From Gracilaria domingensis (lineage: Eukaryota; Rhodophyta; Florideophyceae; Gracilariales; Gracilariaceae), in the NCBI GenBank assembly GCA_022539475.1, contig VCMS01000452.1, positions 1 through 29,158 on the forward strand: a DNA stretch of 29,158 bases. Reading direction: 5' to 3'. Below, piece by piece: positions 10,395 through 18,586 of this stretch. The position numbers and the translations under genes were made by a program. The notes below the pieces were generated by a model. That model was not told where the DNA came from. It saw only the letters and a program-made list of their open reading frames with translations, and ran no database searches. The first letter of the stretch is position 1, and each line of letters begins with the position of its first letter.

Positions 10395-12954
10395 TTAGAT
10401 TGAAGCAATGATGGACCGTTGACGCTGTGTCCCGTCCCTAAGAAGGTTGTCGAGGCATTTCTTCACAAGCACTGGCACGTCGTCTTGCAATAAACTGAGC
10501 AAAACGTAATCAGCCTCATCCTTCGAAAAACTTTCCACTTAACGAGCAATTCGATCTTTCCATGCTTTCGTCGTATATCCTCAAACCGGTCAACTACTAA
10601 GAGCTCTCCCTGTTGATAGGATAGATAATTAAGTAGCTCCTAAGTGACTCCGAAGTCCTTGTTTCGGAAGAATTTAGGACGCCGCCCATGCACTTCTTCT
10701 CGAGATTCATGCAAGAGAGACTCAATCAAGAAAATGTAGCCAGACCGGCGTTAGATGACGCGGAAGGGCTCAATTCACTTCAAACTAGGCTTACGTTAGG
10801 TTTCTCGCTGTAGGACACCACGCAATACATAATCGCCTCGCCCGAAATTGATTGTTCGCACGTTGGTTCTTCGATTGTGTGCTTCAACAGCCTGTCGACG
10901 CTTGCGTGTACTTCGAACCGCCATGTCTTTATGTATGTTTTCCAGGGCCTTCTGCGCAGTTTTGATGCTTTGTAGCTGCTTTCGACGAATTTCTTCAAGG
11001 TCAAACACTTCGATCTTCTTTCCTACCTTCCGTGTTACGGCAGCAAGAGGTGTGTCTTGCTTGTGACCAGTGAACACAGTTAGCGGACAGCGTTTACCCA
11101 AACGATCCAGGATGGAATTGTTCAGCGCAGATTGGACCACAGGCATAACACTAGGCCAACAATTTTGCGGTAGCTGGTATTCCGAAAGCAATGAGCGTAC
11201 AGCGTGCAAAAGTTCGCGATTCACGACTTCGACCGTCCCGTTCGACCAAAGGCAGTAGGCCAACGTAAAGTGAAGGGCAGACTTAGTACTTTCCTTGAGA
11301 AGGCGTACTACTTCATTCTTGAAGTGGGATCCTCGATCCGAAACCCATTTGTAGACCACATCGAAAGCTGCAAACCACCTGATGAGATTGTCCGCGACCA
11401 CCTCCGCTGTTGTCTCTTTGGTCGGAACCAACCAGACATATCCACTGTGGTCATCCTTTACCACAAGGACATAGAGAAATCCGTCCTCTGCTGGAGAAAG
11501 GTAGCAGAAGTCGAAATGCAGCAACTCATTGGGCTGGTCGGCGTGCAAAGCATGACCAAGTGGACGAGGAACAATCTTCCCTGCTTCAGTGCAAAGGCAG
11601 TGAAGACATGTTCCAACGAATGACTTGATGTCTTTGTCCATGCTTTCCCAGTAAAAGTACGCTTTCGTCGTGGCCAGAGTGACGTTGGAGCTTCTGTGGC
11701 CACCGTGCCCAGTGTGGGCTGCAATGACAACACGCAATTTCATCAAGGTACTATTGGCTGGTAGCCAAAGCACACCTCTGTCGTTTTGGATGCCATCCAA
11801 AGTTGTTTTGAACGACGCAGGAGGTTTCTCGGTGGTGTTTCCCTGCGCCCTCTTGATGTCTTTAAGGTTTGGCCAATCCAGTTTTTGGTCTGTGCCAGGG
11901 TCTATGGGTGGGACCATGAGAGCTTTGACACGAAAAGTCTTCGCAGCCTGGACGAGACGGGATGGGTTGACAGCCCTTCGTGTAAGCATGTCTGCCCAGG
12001 CACTCTGCTCATCGGAAAGATGCTCGACTACGTAACGAAAAGAACTAAGCTTTAGGGCCCACCTCATGAGTTTGCTTGCTGTTTGCTTGGATATACCGGG
12101 ATTTCTCCCGTATGGGTCATGCAAGTACACCAGGTTCGCATGATCAGTAAAAGTAATGACCTCATGTCCGTAAACTAGGTAGTCGAGGCGACACATCGCT
12201 TCCGCGACCGCAGAACCCTCCTTTTCCGGGACAGATCAGTTTGAACGTGATCCTGTGAATGATCCTGAGAGGAAACACAGCGGTTCGTGCGCTTGGTCTT
12301 TAACGGGCTTCGATCTGTCACACACAGGTATCTGCGTGAGCATGGCTGACCAGTGGGTGTCCGACGCATCTGTGAACAGGCACATCTGATGATCGGCCTT
12401 GGGGTGAGCAAGCTCTACAGATGCAGCGATTTGCTGTTTGATGTCGCTGAAGCGTCATATATTGCGCCCCATGCGCTGGAGAGTGAGGGATTGCGGAGTG
12501 ACCTTTTCGTTCGCCTTCCTGCTTTGGCGTAGCAGTCTTCCAGCAGTTGGTGTAGTGGCTGGATGCGCTACGATTACGAAAGGATGGAATTGCGCATCCA
12601 ATTTGTCGCGCAGACAAATTGCTGAGGCTCATTTGCCATCGTAGGCGTACGCATGGCGATAAGCGAGTCGAATTGATGAGGGTGGTACTGGACGCCATCA
12701 GGCATGATAAGGCGTCCGCAGAACTGGACTTTACGCGAGAACAACGTGGTTTTCTCTGTGTCGAGATCTGTCCGAATGCGTGCCTTCTGGCTCTCAAGAG
12801 AGCTAGAGGACGAACCAACGATGTCCGGTCTCGCGGTCTCCAGAGAGGCTGGTTGAACGGACGGCGTCGGGGTGGCACAGTGGCGGCCCCGGAACGGGCT
12901 GCATGCGCAGACGGATGTGGGGCCCCGAAGGGGGTGTGTCGCGTAGTGTCGCAA
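10395..12954 (-). pseudogene. Ty3/gypsy pol fragment 2 with C-terminal chromodomain
   Basis: Transcribed leftwards. The end of reverse transcriptase lies at 12954-12574 (TLFSRKVQFCGRLI ... QQFVCATNWMR), followed by a frameshifted connection. RNase H has its acidic residues (FTDASDTHWS; PEKEG; FTDHANL; WADMLTR), with an in-frame TGA at 12236 where a Trp is expected. From 12196 to 10799 the frame is open: the integrase zinc site (HTGHGGH ... CLHC), the catalytic D, D, E (HFDFCYL, VSDRGSHF, GTVEVVNREL) and a long helical tail. Further on come stops at 10796, 10775, 10751 and 10640, a GPY-like EPFRVI, and a chromodomain (VVDRFEDIRRKHGKIELLVK then, one frameshift later, FSKDEADYVLLSLLQDDVP) ending with TAA at 10395. 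Chromodomains guide integration to marked chromatin in chromovirus-like elements. RT sequence and domain order resemble oomycete gypsy elements. Gag, protease and most of RT are missing. Confidence 0.9.
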
Positions 12955-13149
12955 GTCGAAGTAAAGTTGAATTTACTTTATTGTAGAAGATAGATAATCG
13001 ATTAGTTGTGTTGAAGTCATTCGCCGACCACTACAAGCTACTTAAGTACTATCTTAAGATAGCGTAAACCTGCTAAACCGCGTATCTCTCCACAGAGCGA
13101 GATTAATTGCAGGAGCTCTATCACTCTGCATATGCGCCTGTGATATAAA

Positions 13150-13759
13150 TCAAACACAGTATATCCCATTATATCTCTCGAGAGAGATACTCTGTATCAT
13201 CCCTAGCACTGTACTTGCTGCACCGCCACGAAATAGGATACCAATCTCTTGGCCTCCAGGGCCACAAATCGAACGAGAACCAGATACAAATCTGGAACAT
13301 TTCATAATGTGTATCTCTACAGAACCACCAATGCCAATCAAGTACGCGCGGTGCTCTTCATGAGCAAGCTTTTCTTGCAACTGTTTCTTCTTTGGCAACA
13401 AGCCCGCAAGGTAAGACACAGGACGAACAAGATGCATCTAGACGCCGAGCATGTTGTGAAATAAGATGTTTGCTCTTGCACCAAGCTTTTCCGGATGCTC
13501 ATGCTCCTTCGTTCGCAAAAATACATGAGCGTCAAGGCCGAGCTCTTTTGCCACATTAGCGGTGGCACGAGCATGATTCGATTGCACTCCACCAGGAGTG
13601 ATCAAAGTGTCGCACATTTTTGATAGAGCGTCCGGAACAAGAAACTCCAGCTTTCGAATTTTGTTCCCAAATATACCACATCCTGTCATATCATCACGTT
13701 TGATGTAAAACTGAGTATGTTCGGGGAGGTTAGTCACGGCCTTGCGAAGGTCCCAGTTG
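13150..13759 (-). pseudogene. Fragment of a D-cysteine desulfhydrase / ACC deaminase family PLP enzyme
   Basis: Read leftwards from 13759. The first codons (HHNWDL) correspond to the conserved start of the family. Then come [20 protein letters not shown], with the PLP-binding lysine region, and [20 protein letters not shown], the substrate-site SNH signature. An in-frame TAG at 13438 interrupts LGV/MHLVRP. Similarity continues through YLIGIGGS, where the family has its GGSN motif, and fades in a frame-disturbed stretch ending with GGAAST, perhaps the glycine-rich phosphate loop. The family deaminates or desulfhydrates small amino acids (D-cysteine, ACC). The N-terminus is cut off exactly where an LTR begins at 13760; roughly the C-terminal half is absent or unrecognisable. 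It could be a host gene broken by insertion or an already decayed copy. Confidence 0.85.
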
Positions 13760-13960
13760 TGATGAATTTTTTCAGCATCGCTGTTCCGTTTGCTACGCAA
13801 ATGCGCGCTTTGTGACGTCATGAACATACGCGTGCTTGTGTATCGTGAGCCCAATCAAGTATCTCTCGTAATATTCGTAATAGAATACTTGGCTCTCGAC
13901 TTTGCGGATGTTGATAGTGCAGATAATCAATAAGAGATTTGTCTGCAGAACCAAGAGACA
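13760..13960 (+). repeat. 5' LTR (partial, right edge uncertain) of a third gypsy element, opposite to element 2
   Basis: TGATGAATTTTT at 13760 matches the LTR start of element 2, in the opposite orientation, over 85 bases. The remainder (to roughly 13960) is unique in the window. It leads into a gag-like ORF at 14017 on the same strand, as expected for a 5' LTR. A TGG (TGGTTCTGACAGG) near 13965 might begin the primer-binding site, but the tRNA could not be identified. The LTR interrupts the PLP-enzyme coding sequence precisely. Confidence 0.6.
13813..13820 (+). promoter_or_regulatory. CRE-like palindrome TGACGTCA in the LTR
   Basis: A perfect 8-base CRE/ATF-type palindrome, identical in both LTR copies of this family (also 10294-10301). 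Known CREB/ATF bZIP proteins bind this sequence. Use by this element is inferred from its conservation and its place in the LTR. Confidence 0.35.
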
Positions 13961-14016
13961 ACTGGTTCTGACAGGAGGCATCATAGAAAAGCCTCCCGAA
14001 TTCGGAAGGCAACCCA

Positions 14017-14423
14017 TGTCGGGGGAACAAGCAACCGACTGGGTGTGCCCGACCTTTGTCCTGAGCCTGCAGCGCCGCGGAACCCTGCTCGAGGCGAACA
14101 AGTCCGACACTAATCAACAAAGCGCTTTGCTTCGCGAAGAGTAGAAGTGCTTGGAACTGTTCGATATAGACAGAATGGCAGCTTTAAACTATGGTGTCGT
14201 GTCCGTTATTCCGCCGCCACTGCTGAAAACAGTTGATCAGTCGCCCCTGATCAAGTTTGAAACTGCTTTCGCCGCCTATCGTCAGAAGGTTGCCGACGTC
14301 AACAAAGACCGGGATGACAACTCCAAGCTCTCACTGGCTTCGGTGAAAGACTGCATGGCCTCCGCTACTCTACATGCATTATGTTTAATGGGAGAGATTG
14401 ACTTGGGACATATGATTTTGTGA
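14017..14423 (+). pseudogene. Gag-like ORF downstream of the LTR
   Basis: From the ATG at 14017 one frame runs to TGA at 14421, interrupted only by a TAG at 14142. The part after that stop (VIPPPLLKTVDQSPLIKFET ... AYRQKVADVNKDRDDNSKL ... KDCMASATLHALCLM) has the spacing and hydrophobicity of the N-terminal gag domain of oomycete-type gypsy elements. I identify it mainly by position: LTR, then gag, on the same strand. It is much shorter than a complete gag, has no zinc knuckle, and no protease or RT follows, so the element is truncated soon after 14423. Confidence 0.5.
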
Positions 14424-14993
14424 ATTATGTAGAGACATATATTAGGTCAATGTTCGTGATTAGATATAGTGCTCGTTGCTGTGAGCACGAGAACACATTG
14501 TTTGTATTTGAGTTGCATTTGTAATTGAGCACGAGAACACATTGTTTGTATTTGAGTTTGCATTTGTATTTAAGTTTGCATTTGAATTTACTATCGTGAG
14601 CTACTATATCCTAAGTACGCTACTATGTTTACGAGACCATTTCAGTCTCTATAAAAATCGGTGAAACAAAGTTATCCTACTTTGTTCCACCCCCAGCTCT
14701 TCTGTGAAGTCAAACTGTACTAAAAGTTGCTCCGAAGTTGCCTGTTGGTAAAGCGTCGGTCACTCTCTTTCGAAGTCTCGGATCAATTTCGGACAGGCGC
14801 ATCATCGCCTAAATACGGAAATGGCGGGTACAAAGTTTCGTTTCCAAAAGGCGGGGCTATGTTTCACACGAAACAAAATGTACGATTTGGCCGAAAACGT
14901 TTGCGCCCATTACGAACTTATTGTTCATTGCTGACCATCTCCATATTGAGCTTTCTGTGCTGCGTGATGAATGCGTTCTAAACTAATCCTGAA
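14424..14993. other. Gene-free stretch with a 44-bp tandem duplication and TATA motif
   Basis: Between the gag remnant and CACTA copy 2. It contains the 44-base direct duplication (separate entry) and CTATAAAAATCGG at about 14650, followed by a small hairpin (GGTGAAACAAAGT ... ACTTTGTTCCACC) near 14660-14692. The TATA motif may be from an LTR or belong to the transposase gene at 14994. No coding similarity is recognised. Confidence 0.4.
14483..14571 (+). repeat. 44-bp tandem duplication
   Basis: GAGCACGAGAACACATTGTT and the following T/G-rich bases occur at 14483-14526 and again at 14527-14571. The second copy differs by about one inserted T and one substitution. It is followed by partial GTTTGCATTTG echoes, consistent with replication slippage. 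Confidence 0.8.
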
Positions 14994-16105
14994 ATGCGGA
15001 GAAGAATTGATACGACTGCAGTGGAGAACCCAACAAGGCGAAAAAGAATCCGAGAACAGCAGCAGCCAATATCATCCTCAGAGGAAACCGTTTCAACAAA
15101 CTCGGTATACGAGAACTCATGGGAGCACGATATGAGAACGGAGAATGCGCACAATCATCAAACAGTCACATAATACGTTTCAAATATTAATTATCGCTCA
15201 CGTTCCGCAAGCAAAAGCGACTCGTATGGTTTTGATGAACATTCCATTTCGTCTCGCCAGTTCTTCTTCTCCAAAACCACGTTCCTCCAAGACGTGATCA
15301 AACCCAATCGATTTGTTTATCCCGCTGCCCAGTTCGCCGTGTGTATGGTAGTATAACTGATATCCACCAAGCCAGAAATATCGGTGTTCCACATAGTAAC
15401 TCTGAAAGAAATCAAGATGAAAACCCTTCCAATGTTCTGAGCGAGATTATTGCAGCCGCATCCCATGCTCAACTCGGGGATATGTCAGATGTAATTAATC
15501 TGTCATTAGAGGTTATTGGAGGCCAGAATGTGCCACCGCTCCAAAACGATTGCATTCTTCCACTACAGGGAAGGGAAGAAGGCACGGGACTAGCAACCAA
15601 TGACAACCATGTTGCAAAAACCATATCTGGGAGCATCCCAGTGGGGAGTCCCGTTCCTTCCATCTCTCAAAGTGAATATTTGACTTCATCACTAGGAAAG
15701 ACTGACAGTACAGACTCAGTGGAAGAGCAGTACGGTGTTAATGCGTATCATAATGATGCGAAAGAAAAGGAAGTCGGAAGACTCATGGACGTTTTAAACA
15801 TCATTAAACATGGTGGACTCTCTAAGACACAATCTCGGGCTCTTCTTCGAACCGACATTGTGCAGTCAAAATATAGTTATGATTCGCTTATTCGCTACGC
15901 TCTTTCCAAATCAGGTGTTAGGAAACATTATGGAATCATGTGTGAGGAGGAGCATCCTGCAGTCTACTCCAATGATGTGCCGCGTCACGATATGTGCCCT
16001 GCAGTGAGCTGCAATCGAAAAGTCTCCGTGAATCGCAAATATTGGTACAGAAAACCGTCGGAGATGTTGAAATCATTACGTCTGTGTTTCCGGAACGCTA
16101 TGTAA
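14994..16105 (+). pseudogene. CACTA-type transposase (Tnp2 family), N-terminal part, copy 2
   Basis: ATG at 14994 opens MRRRIDTTAVENPTRRKRIR, a basic start like that of copy 1 (MGRGRKRYRW). The frame stops at about 15169. A second frame (from about 15330) continues to 16105 with a Ser/Glu-rich region, then RLMDVLNIIKHGGLSKTQSR and SLIRYALSKSGVRKHYGIMC, the Cys/His ribbon (C-x4-H ... C-x4-C) and KYWYRKPSEMLKSL. The last parts align clearly with copy 1 (SYRALISYAVQKAHIEKTNL; KHKFWFLKPSS). Here the sequence passes from KPSEM to LKSL without the frameshift seen in copy 1. The catalytic Tnp2 core is absent: similarity ends at LKSL, six codons before the stop. It is a truncated, divergent relative rather than a recent duplicate of copy 1. 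Confidence 0.75.
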
Positions 16106-16476
16106 AGAGGCTAGAATGCTATTTTGTGGATTGAATCGTTAAAAAATGTGCAAAGAATTGAATGTACGGCTATGTGCAAGCCAAAAAAAAAATTTTTTTG
16201 GATACCATACTTTCATTTATTCAAGCAATACTACAGAATTTGTAGAATGAGTGAAAGCGGACATAATTGCTAGTTCACCTCCATGACATGAAAGTTTTTG
16301 TACCTAGTATACTCAGACGGATTAGGTGGTAGCTCGATCTGGAAGCTACCAACGGCACTTGCATACTTGTCGATTGCAAATAAACACAAATAATGAATGT
16401 AAACTAACTCTGGCTAGTACAACATTCATGAAATGGTAGTTGCGCACATCCAGTCCCCCACGTCTGTCTCTTGCAG
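16106..16476. other. Intergenic, no gene recognised
   Basis: AT-rich sequence after the truncated transposase, with an A10 run directly followed by T7 at about 16183-16199. No coding similarity was seen. It may be the non-coding remainder of the CACTA copy. Confidence 0.4.
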
Positions 16477-16761
16477 ATGCTAGTTTTTGGCGAGGGTCGT
16501 CCAGAAAGTGGCAAGGGTCGTCCAGTAAATTTTTTGAAAAAATATCGAGATCAATTATTTCAAAATTTGAAGATAATTGCTTGGGTCGTCCAGAATCGCT
16601 GTGCAGTAAATACTGGTGGGTTTTCCACTCGTGCTAGTTCTTTAGTCGAGGGCTACCTGAACGGTATTTCGCGAAGTCTAGGTTCAGTTTCCATTAAGGT
16701 GCACATTACACGATACCTTCTGCAGAATGATACCCTGCAACGCATGGAATACTGCTGCTAG
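16477..16761 (+). CDS. Small unrecognised ORF with GRP-rich start
   Basis: From ATG 16477 the frame encodes 94 residues ending in MEYCC. The start MLVFGEGRPESGKGRPVNFL contains two GRP motifs. The middle (SSLVEGYLNGISRSLGSVSI, then KVHITRYLLQ) could form helices, loosely like the helix-turn-helix region of Tc1- or pogo-type transposases. That is a guess from pattern only. The DNA has the 11-mer GGGTCGTCCAG three times (16494, 16515, 16583), twice in one frame (encoding GRP) and once in another. No promoter or partner gene is evident, so it may be a chance ORF. Confidence 0.25.
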   Translation: MLVFGEGRPESGKGRPVNFLKKYRDQLFQNLKIIAWVVQNRCAVNTGGFSTRASSLVEGYLNGISRSLGSVSIKVHITRYLLQNDTLQRMEYCC

Positions 16762-16958
16762 TACAGATGATGTCTATTATGAAATCATACCGTTTTATTC
16801 GTATCTATTTTTCTATCGACCGCTTTTGCTAACCACTACTTCGCTATATTGCATGTACCATTTCCCCATGATGAAGCGGGTGTAGGCGCAATCTGCGGTA
16901 GATGCCGCAGAGGGCACCTGCACCAAATTGCGGTATCGGTAGAACACATACGCACTCC

Positions 16959-16991
16959 GAGAGGATGAGGCGCGAAGCGCCTCATCCTCTC
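16959..16991. repeat. Perfect hairpin, 15-bp stem, GAA loop
   Basis: GAGAGGATGAGGCGC, loop GAA, then the exact reverse complement. The apex reads GCGAAGC, a DNA mini-hairpin known for unusual stability. It lies one base before a second, longer hairpin. Confidence 0.9.
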
Positions 16992-16992
16992 C

Positions 16993-17044
16993 GTTCCTCA
17001 TGTAGGGAACCATGCCCAGATGCATGGTTCCCTACTTGAGGAAC
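16993..17044. repeat. Hairpin, 23-bp stem with one mismatch, 6-base loop
   Basis: Left arm 16993-17015 starts GTTCCTCATGTAGGGAACC; right arm 17022-17044 is its reverse complement except for one T-T mismatch. The loop is CCAGAT. The arms show no relation to the hairpin just upstream. Confidence 0.9.
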
Positions 17045-17046
17045 CT

Positions 17047-17903
17047 GCACCTGTAACTCGTGAGCTACGTACGCATCAAAACTCATTTACCTGTATGCGC
17101 AAGCAGAAAGTATCCATAAGTTAGTCAATGCTCGGTTGGATACATTTGAAATGCAATGGAACGTACCATTGATAAACTAAAACAGAAACGTTGCCCTAGA
17201 AAATTCGAGGGACCTAGTAAGCCGCAATAGGAAGAAGAAGAAGGAAAGGGATCGGTTAGATTACCAGCAATCCATTCATCGTAAAACGCGAAAGGTGTCG
17301 AAGCGAAAACTCCCGAGCAACGACACCAAGAATGCCCATGCAGCAAACATACCGCAATTCCCCCTAAAAACGTGCACCTGCAACTCGTGAGCAACGTCCG
17401 CATCAAAAGTCATTTACCTGTATACGTAAGCAGAAAGTATCCATAAGTTAGTCAATGCTCCATTGGATACATTTGAAATGCGATGGAACGTACCATTGAT
17501 AGTGCAAAACAGAAACGTTGCGCTAGAAAAGTCGACGGACCTAGTAAATCGCAAAAGGAAGAAGAAGAAGAAAAGGGATCGGTTAGATTACCAGCAATCC
17601 ATTCATCGTAAAACGCGAAAGGTGTCGAAGCGAGAACTCACAAGCAACGACACTAAGAATGCCCATGCAGTAAACATACCGCAAGATGCGATAAGCGAAA
17701 GAGCAGCATATGTCCCAACCAAGTACCAGAATCGCCTATCCCGAACAGTGAGGCAGGTAAACGACCAATTCCATTTCCTCTTTCAAGATCAAGTTAGTCA
17801 ATGCTCCGTTGGATACATTTGAAATGCGATGGAACGTACCATTGATAAAGCAAAACAGAAACGATGCGCTAGAGAAGTCGAGGGACCTAGTAACTCGCGA
17901 AAG
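17047..17903 (+). repeat. Tandem repeat of about 327 bp, two copies plus a partial third
   Basis: Copy A begins at 17047 (GCACCTGTAACTCGTGAGC), copy B at 17374 (GCACCTGCAACTCGTGAGC) with a 327-base period, and a partial copy C covers 17791-17903, shifted by 346 bases from B. Each contains an ATG (17156, 17483, 17829) opening the same short peptide, MERTIDxxKQKRCxRxxxGPS, followed in A and B by a Glu- or Lys-rich stretch depending on frame. In B an alternative frame stays open to 17822 (DRLDYQQSIHRKTRKVSK ... YQNRLSRTVRQVNDQF). This may be a duplicated first exon or gene start. I do not recognise the protein. Confidence 0.85.
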
Positions 17904-18586
17904 TAACCCAAAGCTTATTTTCTGCCGTGTACATGTCGCAGAGCGCGAAGAGACGTGGTGAGGATTGGTTAGTTTAGAACAAAGATACGTAGAAGGATAT
18001 GGAAGCACGTACAAAAAGATTGCACGGAAAGACTGCACAGAATACATCCGTGAGATACGGATGATGTCTGCTTTATGGAGGCGTCCATTAGGCGGACATA
18101 AAGCGTACCTCATTCTCTTCCCCGCACTCTACTTCGAAGCGAGTGCGAGGGCGGAGAAAGGTACGACGGAGCGCCGCTCGTGATCCGTGCCATCCACATC
18201 CTCGCGTTCTACTCCGCCGGAGTAGAACGCGAGGATGTGGATGGCACGGATCACGACGGTAACGATAGGTCGGACGGCGGAAGCGCGGCGGCGGCGGCGG
18301 AGGGAAGAGATTTATTTTTCTGTGCGAGATTGGACAGGTGTACAGCGTACAACGTTGCGAAACCTCAGGTTTATAACCAGTGGTAGATAATACGAGAAGT
18401 ACACCCTTGTGTTGAGGTCGACGTGTACCTACGTTCCTTTTTGAACGAAAGCACGTGATTTAAACTCAAATTATATTCTCCATTCTCAGCTTGACGTCGA
18501 TCTTGACTGTCGCCTGACCTCCTTCTCCCCTCCAATGACCTTCTTTTGCCGTCTTTGTCGTCGTTTCTCCTTCATTTCTTCTTCCC
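17904..18586. other. Gene-free region with a large palindrome and the Plavaka-like leader
   Basis: No coding similarity. It includes the 79-base palindrome (18178-18256), a (GCG)n run at about 18284-18300, and from about 18500 a C/T-rich leader with TTCTCC, TTCATTTCTTCTTCCC directly before the ATG at 18587. The leader resembles that before the gene at 8140. Confidence 0.4.
18178..18256. repeat. Perfect 79-base palindrome, 39-bp arms, 1-base spacer
   Basis: The left arm runs 18178-18216, the central base is 18217 and the right arm 18218-18256. The centre reads CTCCGCCGGAG. I find no mismatch in the 39 base pairs. Both arms are unique in the window. Such a palindrome would extrude as a cruciform and is normally unstable, so it is probably young. 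Confidence 0.95.

Larger units (their letters stand above)
16762..17046. other. Gene-free stretch ending in two adjacent hairpins
   Basis: No coding similarity. Its right end is occupied by the hairpins at 16959-16991 and 16993-17044, which abut the tandem repeat beginning at 17047. Confidence 0.4.

Noticed and set aside
10270..13844. Reading the 85-bp inverted repeat as terminal inverted repeats of one DNA transposon
   Set aside because: In both places the repeat begins with TG: after a gypsy ORF and G-rich tract on one side, and before a gag-like ORF on the other. Two LTR starts in opposite orientation explain it better.
13760..13854. N-terminal extension of the PLP-enzyme frame ([19 protein letters not shown])
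   Set aside because: This part is LTR sequence also found at 10270-10354, so the open frame runs into the LTR by chance.
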